Shown in pieces: positions 31,729 through 43,545 of a DNA stretch of 64,000 nucleotides; within the stretch, counting starts at the first letter, position 1, and the number at the start of each line of letters is the position of its first letter. The stretch is from NCBI GenBank assembly GCA_039621445.1, contig CP154955.1:32843417-32907416 (forward strand), given 5' to 3'. The notes under the pieces are model-generated. The model searched no databases. It worked only from the letters and a program-made list of their open reading frames with translations, and was not told where the DNA came from. Both the position numbers and the translations under genes were made by a program. Origin of the DNA: Euglena gracilis (taxonomy: Eukaryota; Euglenida; Euglenophyceae; Euglenales).

Positions 31729-32559
31729 GTTCTGCTCCATTGGGACACGTAAAATATACCATTATGAAATGGGAAAGAGCAATATGATAAATCATTTTCA
31801 CGAGTACCATCCATACAGTACGATAATTCTCGACTCCATTGAATCCACTGAGGTTGAAAAAAAAAACACAAAAAGCTGGGCTTGTGCTATTTCCACATTG
31901 CAACGATGGGCTCCGTCCTTAATGCAGTTTGGCCTGTTGGGGTGGGGACGCAGAAGGTATCTACAGGGATGAGGGCAAGCAGGGGCACGGCGCCGGGATG
32001 TGAGGTCAAGAAGAGGGTCAGCCAAAAGGATAAATTACGGGGTGGGGGCCAGGAGGGGATTGGCAGGGAAGCGCAATACTCTTGATGCCAGTGCCAGTGG
32101 CGAAGGACAGCCTCCCATTGCTTGCTTGTGGCTGAGGTGGGGATCACGTCAAACACAGGATGCCCATCCCACAATGCTGGCCGACACTGCGTGGCCCTGC
32201 ATGACACTGCTTGCACTGCGGACTGTTAAATCCAATTCTATTTGCATCATTGCCTTTTTGGGGCCATTTTGGGCGCCAACTGCATTTACAGTGCAACTGA
32301 AAAAAATATTTAAAAAAAACTAAAAATATGATAATACTAATACCGGATTGTTTGGTGAGACCAGAAGAGAATATGGGAAGGCATGAAGCAGACATGACTC
32401 GCAGAGGGGGCACACATCGGCAAGCAATGGTATGGTCTCCAACACCAGAACAACTGATCCTCAAAAGATCCCAACACTTGCTGCCAAGAAGGTTCAGGTG
32501 GGAGGCTGTCCTGGGGGTGTCTTGGGGGTGGGGCAGCCTCCGCCACTGGCAGACATCAG

Positions 32560-32902
32560 GGGGAGGGTGGGTGAGAGTCCCTGGTCGGCGGTCGGGCATC
32601 GTGGTCGCCAACCACCGCCACCCACGGTTGACCCCTCGCGCCGGGGAGGGAAGGGCCACTGGGCGGCACACTCGGAAGCGGGGCAGCGGAGCGGAGGGCA
32701 AAGCCCTCCTCGCTGCAGCGGGGGACCCGGAGGAAGAGGTCGGTGCTGTGGGGGTGGGGGGTGGGGGGAGGGACGGGCAGCGCTTCGCCGGCACTGTGGC
32801 ACCCACACGCCCAGGGGGTGGCGGGGTCAGCGTGGCGGGGGCGGCCCGGACGGCGGGCGACCGGCGGGGCACAAAACGCTGTGCGGTGCCGGCTCGAGCC
32901 AT
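32560..32902 (-). CDS. Doubtful GC-rich exon
   Basis: A minus-strand frame starts MARAGTAQRFVPRRSPAVR at 32902 and continues Pro/Ala/Arg-rich. A plus-strand frame is equally open over the same DNA. There are no decisive splice sites. It is reported only because the segment is coding-like in composition. Confidence 0.2.
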
Positions 32903-34298
32903 GGGAAGGGGATTGTGTCAAGTGGTCGTGGAGGGCGTTTGAGAGGCAACCACTGAGAAAGGGGGACTGGGGGGTCAATTTTGGGGTCAAAAAATTCGGC
33001 GGTTCATGCACAAAAAAAGGTCAAAAAAGGCCAAAAAGGGGGAAGGGGGTCCGGAGGACCCATCCACCCCTCGCCGCCAGGTCCAACCTTTAAAAAATCC
33101 TTGTGAGGTACCCACTTCGCAAAAATAATCCGAAAAGAACAGGAAAACATGGTTGGGGATCCCACCAAGGTGGGGGGTGGGGGGTCGGCCCCACTCACCC
33201 ATTGTGTTTCAGAGAGTCCCATTCAACCCCAAAGAAGACAATGACTCTTGTTTGGGAGTTAGCTGCTGAAAATTCCAGAGGGTTAATCTCCTTTGGGGGG
33301 TTTCTCTTCGGAATTTTAATAAAAAAAAGTTCTGAAAAAATTATTCCCGAGGGAGACAAGAATTTGGCCCGAAAAGCAGCATTTTTACACCGAATAAAAA
33401 AATTCAAGGATGCCAATGCTCAATAATTAAAATTTTCAAATAATTAATTTACAAAAAAATAAAATTCAAAAAAAAATGCATTACCCATTTCTTGGGGCAC
33501 TGACACAGCTTTAAGGAGGGGTTTTTTTTCACATCTCATCTAAAACATAGAGGGGGAGTCCTATTTTTGGGGGGGATCTGGTTTGTGGATATATGCGTAG
33601 ATATTTGTATGTGGATGTACACATAGATACAAACCATGCTTGTGCTTACCGACCAGGGGGGAGGGGGGTGGGTAGGTGCTATAGGGTGCCTGCCCCTAAC
33701 AGGCACACCCCCCCCGGGGGGGTAGGGGTCTGGGGGGGGGACCCAGAAAATTTTCATTGAAAATGGCCTTTTCCAGGCCCCCGGTGCCTTTGGCGCCGGG
33801 GTCGGAAGGGGGTGCCTGCTATGGGCAGGCACCCCCCAAAACCCTACCCCCCCCCGGGGGGGTCGGATCGGGTGCTATGGGGTGCCTGCCCTTAGCACCC
33901 CCCCCCCCCGTGGGTAGGTGCCCGACTAAGCACAAGCCTGATACAAACACAAATATATACATGGATATGGATGTTTGCTGAAAATTGGGAGGGTTATATT
34001 TGTGGGCTTTTTTGGGAGTGTGGGCTTACAGTTTCCTTCCCAAGCAACACAGACAGGAGACAGGTGTGGGGCGATACAAGAAAGGGAGATGATTTGTGGA
34101 GACAAATTGTTATGAGAAGAGGTGACCTTTCTGGGACAGCCACAACCCTTCATGAAACTTTCAAAAAAGCCAAGGAGTTCCCAAAGCCCAAAATTATTGC
34201 AGAAAAAAGTTAAACCCAGAAAATTTAAAAACTATCGTAAATTACGCCTTTTTTGCTGGGATAACCTTGGCCCTGGCTGATCCATCCATCTGGGGTTT

Positions 34299-34331
<33 letters not shown>

Positions 34332-34435
34332 GCGGGGGGTGGGGGGAGGGAGGGGGTTTTGTTTGTGGTGTTTTGTTTTTTGTTTTTTTTTTTTTTTTTT
34401 TTTTTTTTTTGTTTTTTTTTGTTTTTTTTTTTTGG
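34299..34435. repeat. Two long poly-T tracts
   Basis: T runs at 34301-34330 and 34380-34433 are separated by a G-rich spacer. Flanking words CCATCTGGGGTTT (34286 and 34468) and GGTTCTGTCC (34458 and 34505) are repeated. This fits tandem or nested retroposed copies with poly(A) tails on the minus strand, but the source sequence is not identified. Confidence 0.6.
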
Positions 34436-35008
34436 TAGGCCTTTGCTTATTTTTTTTGGTTCTGTCCATCTGGGGTTTGCCCTTGCTGGCTTTGCTTTAT
34501 TTTTGGTTCTGTCCAAATAAAATAGCCTAAATAAAACTTCTTTTTTCCTTGCATTCAGGCAGCTGCTCTCCACTTGTTAGAGAATTACGTATTGAAACGC
34601 TCCACCCCACCAATCTACATGTGTTTGGACTCCAAAATGCAAAATGATTGTTGTATGAAGAGCAAAAAAAATATCAGAGTGAATATATCTCTAATACAAA
34701 AAAAAATACCTCCCCCCAGGGAAACTGTCACCTGACAGGTTGGCAGGTAGCGGGGACCCTGACAACTTCCCATCATGACAGGTTGGCCGGTACCAAGGAC
34801 CCTGACAGTTACCCGGGGCGGGACCCTGACAGGTTCTTGGGCATGACAGCTTTCCGGGGGGGGGGGAGGTAGGTAATATAAAATGAAAAAAAATAGGCTT
34901 AAAAAAACTTGTTGGGGCTTGGGTTAAATGGAGGCCATCAGTGAGCCAGGGCCGCCAGTGGGTCGGTGCGAGGTGGCAGGAGGGAAGGCAGCGGCTCGGT
35001 CAGCGGCC

Positions 35009-35116
35009 TCAGCGGGAGCCCGCCATCCACAGCACCGCCACCCGCTCCGAGCCGCACTCCGAGCAGAACTGCGACTGGCTGCGGAGGTACTCTGCGCCGC
35101 ACACGTCGCAGAAGTT
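35009..35116 (-). CDS. Terminal exon with C2C2 zinc ribbon
   Basis: The exon reads [15 protein letters not shown], then [14 protein letters not shown], then a stop: two CxxC pairs 11 residues apart. No AG dinucleotide exists upstream in this frame back to a TAA at 35162-35164, so a conventional acceptor is impossible. The boundary CTG-CTGGC/AAC fits the CTG at -8 rule and joins in phase 0 to ...DKNDVEGT. A read-through as a separate 50-residue ORF from the ATG at 35159-35161 is the alternative. Confidence 0.68.
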   Translation of the reverse strand, partial: NFCDVCGAEYLRSQSQFCSECGSERVAVLWMAGSR

Positions 35117-38100
35117 GCCAGCAGGCGGCCACCAACCAGCACCCACCCACCGGCATCCCATTTACTGATATGTACAACTGCATCCCATGTCTAAAAAATC
35201 AACGAGACAACATACACATATACCGGCATATATTGGACGTTAAACAATACATCTGAAATAATTAGGGACATGTGGGGGGTATTGGTGCAGAGGCCTGGCC
35301 GGTGCCCTCCACGTCGTTCTTGTCCCGGATGGGGGAGCGGGAGCGGATGACGACGCCCTTCGCCTGCTTCGTCTCCTGGGCAAGGGTGCGGGCCTTCTCA
35401 TTGGTCCAGGCGAACTGGTCCGGCACCGGTGGGGAGAGGTAGTCCCGCCGCCGCAGGGAGCTTGCCACCGGGCGGTGGGCCGGACACTGAGGGCGGTCAT
35501 AACGCCCCCCCCCCAAATAAAACTCGAAGGGGGATTTTGGTGGAAAAATCCAACAGGCAGACCCCCTAGAACTGTGAAAATGCCCCCAAAATGGGTGGGT
35601 GATCGTTGGACAGGTTTGGGTTCACCCTTCTCTCAGGGGTTGAAATCGGCATTTTTCGAGACAATTTTAGGTCATTGCCAAATATCGCGCTTCGTGGACC
35701 TGTTTTCAGACCCTCCCACGGGGAGCCTTTCTTGAAGCCAAACTTTTGAGCAAGAACCCAAAAAGTCGACCCTCCCCAAGAAAATCTCCCCTTGGGATTT
35801 TTGGCAACGGACCCAAAAACGTAGACCTGGGGCCTTATTTAGGGGGGAGGTAGTGAATTGGCCCTCCAGCCCTGGGATGACTTGCTATTTAACTTTATTA
35901 ACTTTTTAACTTTTATTTAGGGATGCCCAGCCGCGGGGGGGGGGTACTGCAGGCCGGGTGGAAAAAGGTGCTGGCTGGACTGCGCCGAAAATCTTTCGGT
36001 ACAGCCCCGCTTTGCCGGGCTGACCCGAACTTTATTTCTGCAGACCCCCCCCGGGGGGGTCCACAGCCCGGCTGCGAGGTGCTGGCAGGGAAAAAGGTGC
36101 TGGCTAGTTGGACCCCCCCGGGGGTATGGTCCCCTCCGGCTTAAGGAAACCCCTGATGCCCACCAGGGGTATTTTTAAGGGCCCTCCATCCAGGGGTGGG
36201 GTGGGGTGGGGGACCCCCCTAAACAGTGGGACAGTGGGGCGGTGGGGCAGTTTTCAGCGCGCCGGGCCCATAAAACTTGCCTCCCAATTTGGGCCGAAAA
36301 TGCCACTGGGCACTGTTTAGGTAAACTTGTCAAAGTGCCAAAGAATTCCGGCGCAAAGCGCCTGAAGGAATTTGACCTTTTGGGAGGGTCCTGGGTCCCA
36401 CCATCCCAGGGTTGGTCTTGACCCCTGGGGGGGGGGGTCCACACACCCCCCTTCCAGTCCAGGAAGGGGGTCACCCCCCTCCTCTACCCTCTACCCTCCA
36501 CCCTCCTTCTATCGAATCCTGGACGCCACACTATGCTTGCTCTGTCGAAAGCCACTGATGAACTTTGGCTGGTTGTGTCACAAATAGCGTGCAATGACGA
36601 AGGGCACGTGCCAAGGCACACACACGCACGCTCGGGTGGGCACAGCAAATACACACCAACGGGGTGGGGTCAGTCTGGGGGGGGGGGGCTGATCCGCTGC
36701 CCGGGCAGGGATGCGGCGGACTGCTTGGGGACCACGTCGGCGATGGGGACATACTTCACGAGGTGCCCCTCGGAGCGGCCCGAGCGGTGGGACCGCCGGT
36801 CGTAGGACACCATGCTGGCGGAGTCGAACGGCGTGATGTCCCGTGTCGGGGGCGGGCCCCGGCCGGCCGCCAGAGCAAGGGCCACCAGGGGGGGCACTGG
36901 CTGCCTCGAGTGGAATGCCCCCCCTTCTCCAACGACCACAAATGTTCGCCTCGGAGGTTTTTTTAGGACACGGGGGGGTCCGGACCTACCCACCCACCCC
37001 TTGAGAGGGGGGGTGGCTCGGGCGGAGCCAGTTTTGGGGGGATGGATTTTGGGTCCAAAATTTTTTTTGGCGCTTTGCGCTGAAAATTAGAAATAGAAAT
37101 ATAAACTTTTCACCTCACCTTCCTTTTCTTGTCCCCCCCTTGTCCAGCAACCCCAGTCAGATCCCCGTCAAATGCGATCTTTTCGGATGCGACGTTGGTT
37201 ACATAAATGTGGGAATAATTGTGTGCATGAATTTCTTGAAAAAAATTACACAAACATGCCCAAAGAAGGAAAAAGCCGCAAAAAAAAGGTCCAAAATTCG
37301 CCAAAATGGCTAAGATTGGGGTAAACGGCCTAAATTCTTTGAAATCCATTGGAAATTGGGCAAAATTACAACAATGGTTGCCTACGAGCTGGCTGAAAGT
37401 GGCCAAGAGTGGCAAAAATGGCCAAAACTGGCCAAAAATGGTTAGAAGAAGCCAAAATGATGAAATTAGCCAAAAATGCCAAAACAGCCAAACACCCTAC
37501 AACTGTCTGCTTTACAATTGTGACAAGTGCATTGTAAACACAATGATGACAGAGGAAAAATGCCCAGACCGAGACCATGCCAGGGAAATTTGGAACCGAA
37601 TACACCGTCAAAAAAGTTTCCCTTGCAAAGCCTGCCTCTTCCGTGACAAACACACACCGTATCCTGATATTTCCTCGTTGCTGTTTGCTGAGACTCATCT
37701 CATCAATCCCCGACTGCCACCGAGTCTCAGGGTCCCACCTGTCAGGGTCCCCAGCACTGCCCCACCTGCCACCATAGGATCCATTCGGGGTCACGTGACA
37801 GTTGCACAGAGGGTTAGGTCAGGGTGCAGGACCCTGGAAGACGGTTGGATTCCCATCCGCCGCCGGGGCCCGGGAGGCAGCTTGGGGGACGGGGCGGGCC
37901 GTGGGGGGGCCGGCAGCTCCGCGGGGGGCAGCCGGCGGACGAGCTGCGCCTGCGTCGTGACGGGGACGCGGCGGACGAGGCTGGCGTCGGGGCTGTCGGG
38001 CTCCCGGCGGTGCGCCAGCCGGTCCTCCAGCTCCTGCGTCCACGTCGTGTTCCAGCGGCGGGGGCAGGGGCCCGCAGCAGAACTACCACAAGGAGCCAGT

Positions 38101-41100
38101 CTCTGCACAATCTGGGGAGTCCTATCCTCTCTCTCTATTCCTATCACATTCCCACCAGTCACTGCGACCCAAACGTTCTCACTCTGGGTTTTTTTTTAAG
38201 GCCGGGGGGTCCCCCCCACCGGGGGGTCCCGGGGGACCCACTCAATTTCCCCCGAAATGGCAAAAAATCGCGGGAATGCTAAAAATAGCACTTTTTTCAA
38301 AAATTTTCGGCGCCAAAGACGCCGAAAAATATATCTCCCGGGGGGGGGGGGCTCGGCCGGACCCACCCAGGCACCTATAGTCAAGCCCAAAAATTTCCTC
38401 ATTTTAGGCCATTTAAGGCCATTTTAGGCCATGTAAAGGTATAGGTGGGGGTTCTGAAAATCATATTTTTTTCGTTATTTTTGTCCCGAAAACTGTATCA
38501 TAACGTGTGCAAACCTTCTCTTATTCAGTTATAACAAATGTACATCCAAAAAGCATGCAAAATTCATGAACACTGGATCAAAACCATGGGAAGCTCGACA
38601 AATCTTAATTTATTCACATAGAGGAATTCTGAACAGCAAGAATTTACGGCAGTAAAAATTTTCAGAAAAAAAAACGTTGAACAAATATTAGAAGTTTTAT
38701 TTGAACTACCAGAAAGGCTCCCGTTTTTTTTTGCATTTTTCTTTAAATCTATCCCATTTTGCGGGATTTCGCAACAAGAAGTCATTTTTCTGAAAGATGA
38801 TGCTCTTGCCTGGTGAAATTCAATATGAGTTTGGCATTGTTTTAGCCATTTGGGAGAGGATGGCAGAGATCAAAAGGCAAAGCTGAGATCAATTCCTCTT
38901 CTCCGTGTTTGTTTTCCCCTTTGGGGAAACTTAATACTGAAAAGAAAACCCTCTGAACAAATTACAAATAGGACAGAATAATACACTAACCACACCCAAA
39001 CATCATAATATATATCGTTTGATATAACTAATTCATAAAAATGCACTTCTATAAATAATAAAAATATTACTATTATCTTTCATAAAAAAAATCATAGTCA
39101 TAAAAAATCATATTCGATTTATCGTATTCATATACTTTATCATACTCAATTTTATTAATAATATGATTTAAAATGGTGATGATAGTTATTATTAACAATT
39201 ACATATTATATCAATATTTTTTTACTTAATATATATATATATGTATGTATATTAATTTCAATTTATATATGTCATTATATGTCAACTTCTATATTTTATA
39301 TATATATTATTACTATAAAAACATGTGTTGTTTGTATTATAAAATATAACATTAAAATTGAAAATGATAATATTTATATAAATTTAGAAAATATATATTA
39401 ATAAAATCGATAATAAAATACCCACATTAAATATCCATATTAAGCATATAAAATTTCTATGATAATAAAATGTCCATTCATAAAAATATATTAAATTTCC
39501 TTAGAAAATGTATTGTTAAATTCATAAATTTATAATAATACTTGTATTTTTTATTTCAATTGAGATTTTTCCAACATCTTTTACGTTTTTTCTGTCTTTT
39601 CCTCCATGCTTCAAAACTTGCACTGTTTCATTACTTGTGAAACAGACATCATTCCGCACCAAAAAAAAGATGGGAATAAAAAAATACTTCAGTCCAAACC
39701 TTCAAAATTCAGCTACCAAAAGGTTGGAGACTGTGTTATTCGGGGACTGATGCTATTGTTAGTTGGGATAAAAACATGGGCCTTGTGGGGCTGTACCTCC
39801 ACCAAATCCACTGTTTGCCGTCCACATTAACAAAAGACACCGAAAGTCATTGCCTGAAAGGCTTCAGTTGTCCACAAAAAAAAAACTGTGTGTAACAGAA
39901 AATTTCCCATTTTAGGCCATTTCAGGCCATTTTAGGCCATTTTAGCTATAAGTGCCTGGACCCACCCACCCTACCCCCCTCCCCCGGGGTCCAAGACTAA
40001 AAAAGCCCCTGCTCTAAGTGCCCTCGCAGCTGACGCCCAGGGTACGAGGCACCAACACACCAAGGGAAAGAACCACCCGGCGCCGTTTTTGCCAAGACCT
40101 GAGAGAACCTTTTCCATGGCTCTCCTCCTCCTGGTGGTGATGGCCCAGCGGTGTTTGGGGGGGCTGAGGGCCTCTGGGCGGCGGCCAGTGGAGGCGTTGG
40201 AGGACAGCGGCTTGGTGGGCGGGGAGAGGGGCGGGTCCTCCCCGGCGCCCCACGTCCGCCGCACCCGCTGCGACGAGGCGGAGGGGGAGGGCCCGGACGG
40301 CGGCCGCTGGGCAGTGGGGGGGTCCCGTCGCCGCCAGGCAACCCTGGCCCCGGATGCCTCGGCCTCGGGGTGGGCGTGCGGGCCGGCCCCTCCGCGGCGG
40401 ATTCTGGAGTTCATTTGTGCGCTGTTCCCACACAACTGTTTCCAGTACGGCCTCAGAATGGGTGTTTTTTAGACTGAGGCGGAAGCAGAGAGGGGCGCCT
40501 GGCTGGGAGGAAGCCACGGACGAGGGAGGGCGGGGCTGACGACTCGCTTCCAGAGCCGCTGTGGCCACCTTGGGCAGGTGTCAAACACGATAAGCATTCG
40601 TTTTCCCATGTGAGAACAAGATTTGCTTGTTCTCACATTGCCTCGAGTTCTTTTTGCCTCCCGGTTTGATGCACGTTTTTTAACCACCCGCAGATGAAGC
40701 AACATCCCCGTCCAACTCACACCAAGTCTCACCCGTCCAACTCACACCAACCTCCTGGAAAGGTGCCATTCAGGTGCCCGTGCGTGCATGTTGTGTTGTA
40801 ATCAGGCATTTGCTTAAGGACCCCAGGGGGGGGTACTGGCTAGCCAATCAGCTAGACACTGGAAAAAATGGACTAGCTAGGACCCCACCCCCCGGGGGGG
40901 GTCCGGGGGTCCCCCGAACTGAAAAAAATAATTTTCCTCCGGCGCTGCGCACCGGAGGAAAAATGAGGTTTTCAATAGGTTTTTGGCTGATTTTGTCCCA
41001 AAAATTCCCAAAAATGGCCAAAAACGGGCATTTTTGGCCATTCTTGGGGGTCCCAAAAAAAATTCGGCGCTTCGCGCCGGTCACTGGAAGAAAATTTTCC

Positions 41101-41283
41101 ACTAGATAACCCTGCTAGCAGACCCCCCCCCCGGGGGGGGGGCCGCTAGAAATCCCACTAGCCAAATTTGGACTGCTGCAGTCCAGCCCCCCCCGGGGGG
41201 GGGGGGTACTGCAATCCCTTAAGCAAATGCCTGGTTGTAATGTGTGAGTGAGTGAGTGAGTGAGTGAGTGTGTGTGTGCATGC

Positions 41284-41361
<78 letters not shown>

Positions 41362-41999
41362 ATGGAGTATCCATGCATATGTGTGCGTGCGTGCGCGTGT
41401 GTGTGTGGTGATGAGTGTGTTTGTGTGTGGTGTTGTGTGCATGCGTGATGTGAGTGCGCGCGCGTGCGTTTATGGTGTGTTTGTGCGTTTGTGCGGGGTG
41501 TGAGTGGGTGGGTGGGTGGGTGGGTGGGTGAGTGAGTATGTGAGTGGAGTGTGTGTGTGAGTGTGAGTGTGTGTGTGTGTGTGTGTGTTGTGTGTGTTGT
41601 GTGTGTTGTGTGTGTTGTGTGTGTGTGTGTTGTGTGTGTTGTGTGTGTGTGTGGTGTGGTATGCGCACACGCACGCGCGTGCGCTCGCTCTGCATGTGTG
41701 TGTACGAGTGAAATGGCACAAATGAAGGAGGGAGCAAAGGCTTCATTTGTTGTGTTGGCATTACCAAATTCCACAAAGGGGGGAATTGAATCCAAAATCT
41801 CGCGGGCGATGCACACCGCTACCCACCGGGGCTGTGCGGCTCTGCTCGGCGGGACGTATGGGGGCGGGGCCTCCCTCAACCCCTGCCCGGACTCCCTCTG
41901 CCGGCGCAGCAGGAACCGGTTGGAGGACGGCAGGCTGGAGAGCTCGTCCGTGCTGTACTCCCGGCGGGGCGGGGGCGGCGCCGGCGCCAGGCTCCGGTA
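35009..41999 (-). CDS. Pro/Arg-rich protein ending in a zinc ribbon (5' end incomplete)
   Basis: Exons from 5' to 3': 41999-41889, about 40400-40109, 38033-37840, 36865-36703, 35486-35301, 35116-35009 (TGA). They read [18 protein letters not shown]; then [15 protein letters not shown]; then [20 protein letters not shown]; then [20 protein letters not shown]; then [20 protein letters not shown]; then the zinc ribbon. Joins 40109/38033, 37840/36865 and 35301/35116 keep phase. The last two do so only as CAG/CTG introns. The join 36703/35486 is mixed: a CAG-type start with a conventional AG end. The linker regions are basic and Pro-rich, probably disordered. The function is unknown. A MITE (40803-41233) sits in the first intron. 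Confidence 0.6.
35117..35300 (-). other. Nonconventional intron (CAG/CTG type)
   Basis: It starts GGCCAGGCC and ends GCCGCCTGCTGGC. CAG is at +4 to +6 and CTG at -8 to -6, and CAGGC can pair with GCCTG. It lies in phase 0. No GT-AG alternative keeps the frame into the zinc ribbon. Confidence 0.68.
36866..37839 (-). other. Probable nonconventional intron (CAG/CTG type)
   Basis: Exon 38033-37840 ends CAACCGTC in phase 2, and the intron starts TTCCAGGG. The next exon begins C-GGC-CGG after CTGGCGGC. The joined protein reads [19 protein letters not shown]. Terminal pairing is short (CAG/CTG only), so confidence is lower than for the other two. Confidence 0.5.
38980..39560. other. Very AT-rich island
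   Basis: About 580 bp with very little G or C (words such as TATATATA, AATAATA and TTATTAAT) inside GC-rich surroundings. There is no long open frame on either strand and no recognised organelle gene. Edges are fairly sharp near 38960 and 39590. Confidence 0.85.
40803..41233. mobile_element. MITE copy 1 (431 bp), 8-bp target duplication
   Basis: The termini CAGGCATTTGCTTAAGG and CCTTAAGCAAATGCCTG are a perfect 17-bp inverted repeat. The element is flanked by GTTGTAAT on both sides (40795-40802 and 41234-41241). The interior has paired G/C runs, the hairpins CGGCGCTGCGCACCGG and CGGCGCTTCGCGCCGG, and words such as GACTAGCTAG. It is non-coding. It lies in an intron of the zinc-ribbon gene. Confidence 0.93.
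41242..41690. repeat. (GT)n/(GAGT)n microsatellite cluster
   Basis: GAGT units, then GT and GC runs, then GGGT and GTTGT variants. The cluster begins right at the target duplication of MITE copy 1. Confidence 0.92.
41765..41835 (-). mobile_element. tRNA-like (SINE head) sequence
   Basis: On minus, CCCCGGTGGGTAGCGGTG is followed about 25 nt later by GGATTCAATTCCCCC, which resemble an A box and a B box. The spacing suits a tRNA-derived SINE head. Arms do not fold into a clean tRNA. Confidence 0.35.
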
Positions 42000-42204
42000 C
42001 ATGCCAGGGGGGTGGGGGGGGGTGGGGGGGGCAACCCTGTCGGTGCGGCGGCGCAAAGACGTCGCACTGGGCATGTCAGGACGGCGGGCCACGGCCCTGA
42101 CAGCGTCCACTGACCCCGGACTCCCCCACACACCCAACCACACAACGAACAGAAATGATTCAGGTCGGAGGCAGTGATGCATGCCTCAAACACACCACCC
42201 AACC

Positions 42205-42345
42205 TCCCATTCCCGTCCGCCGCAGCCTGGCCGGGGCCTCCCGGGGAGGGGGGCTGGTCTTCCGCACGCGCCAGCCGCCCTCCGTATGGGGCTTGCCATT
42301 GAGGGCGTGCCAGATGGCGGGGGACACGGCGTGGGGGCGGCAGGC
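42205..42345 (-). CDS. Candidate exon upstream of the zinc-ribbon gene
   Basis: The minus frame reads AVSPAIWHALNGKPHTEGGW and then RVRKTSPPPREAPARL, natural protein-like composition. It lies 5' of the exon at 41.9-42.0 kb on the same strand and may belong to the same gene. Its splice phases do not match that exon directly, so a small exon may be missing. Confidence 0.35.
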
Positions 42346-42961
42346 TGCGTTCGACACCCTCCAATGACAGGTTTGAGGGCAGCACCTGCGCACTGACCAC
42401 AGCCCTGATGGGGCGCTGAACCGTGGCGGTGTTGAGTGAGGTGGACGATGCAAACCTGCCGTCGTTCCCTTCGGGTCCCCCCCTTTGCCATGTGGTAGAA
42501 ACCTTTTATGGCCCTCTTCTTCCCTCTTCTACCTTGAAGCCTCTCTTTTTTCAAAAAAAAGGAAAAATGCAACGTCATCTGTGACTGCTTCCAAAAAAAA
42601 ACAAAAAATTCATGAGACAGTAATGACCCATCCCATCAAGGATAGTTTTACAACCAGAAAGCCGAGTTTACAAATCTTGGAAAAAAGGAGAAATGCGATT
42701 CTTCACCAAAAGAATGCTATAAAAATACCACCCCAAAAACTCCCGAAAACTGTGACAGACTGTGCAAAAATCCCAAATTGATTTCTTCAAGAAACCTTTC
42801 CGAAAATTGTCGTTGGTGTTTTTTTTTTAATTTGAAAAAATTTTGTTGCTGTTTCTAAAAACATTGCCACCCACATGACCACATGGCTGCCGTCTATGGC
42901 GGCGTTGCACCAAAGTGCAAACCAGCGCAGCCTGGGAGGGAGGGGGCGGTGCGGTTCAGGT

Positions 42962-43070
42962 CTGGGGCACGGTCGAACCGGCGGAGGCTGGAGAGTTGGT
43001 GCCACCCCACCGCATGCCTCGGCCGCCGGTCTCCCCCGGGGGAGTGACCGGGTCACCGCCCATTCCCCAG
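42962..43070 (-). CDS. Candidate exon
   Basis: The minus frame gives GGDPVTPPGETGGRGMRW and then GGTNSPASAGSTV. A CAG-type intron start (CCCCAG) follows in phase 0. Part of the same Pro-rich series; linkage is not shown. Confidence 0.3.
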
Positions 43071-43299
43071 TGACCAATGCCCATCCAGCAGCAGGTCGCG
43101 CAAGGGTTGCCAGGGTCGCAAGGCTTCCGCGACCAAAGATGTCCGAAGAATTTCTCGGTGGTTGTTCTGACCCACTCTCGAAGAGGTTGAACACATCCCC
43201 ATTTTGATGCCATCCACACCTAAGCAAACTGCTTCGACTGGTTTACTGGTGTTCGGGGGAAGGTTGCATGCACGTGTGGGCCAGCACAGTGGTTGATGG

Positions 43300-43545
43300 G
43301 CAGTGGTGGTTGCCTCCGAGGTGGGGGGCAGCTTCCCAGGCGGTGGGGGGGCTGGGACCCCGCCGACCGGCTGCGCCGCACCACGAGGTCTGCCGCCGGC
43401 CCGCTGGCGGCCGCCGCCCGCAACCCCCTCCCCCACCCCCTCACTGCATTGGGCCACCCTCCGATGGGGGCGGGGCCGGGGTTCCTCCTCTTCCGGGGCC
43501 GTCAGCTCATGGCAGCCATTGTTGGGGGAAGGGGGCAATGATTCT
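43300..43545 (-). CDS. Candidate exon
   Basis: The minus frame contains APEEEEPRPRPHRRVAQC and then Gly/Arg/Pro-rich sequence. A possible CTG-type intron end (CTGACGGC) precedes it. Function and linkage are unknown. Confidence 0.28.

Larger units (their letters stand above)
30331..35008. other. Intergenic stretch, no firmly supported gene
   Basis: It contains a (GT)n tract at 31650-31730, poly-T runs at 34300-34435, and one GC-rich candidate exon at 32.5-32.9 kb listed separately. The remainder is AT-rich or G/C-homopolymer DNA. Confidence 0.45.

Noticed and set aside
32328-32942. Plus-strand 204-residue frame
   Set aside because: No splice support, and the opposite strand is equally open. 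Composition reflects G/C bias.
41249-42182. A 355-residue minus-strand frame
   Set aside because: Mostly CA-repeat translation. Only 41889-41999, read in phase with intron signals, looks coding, and its upstream part in this frame is intron.
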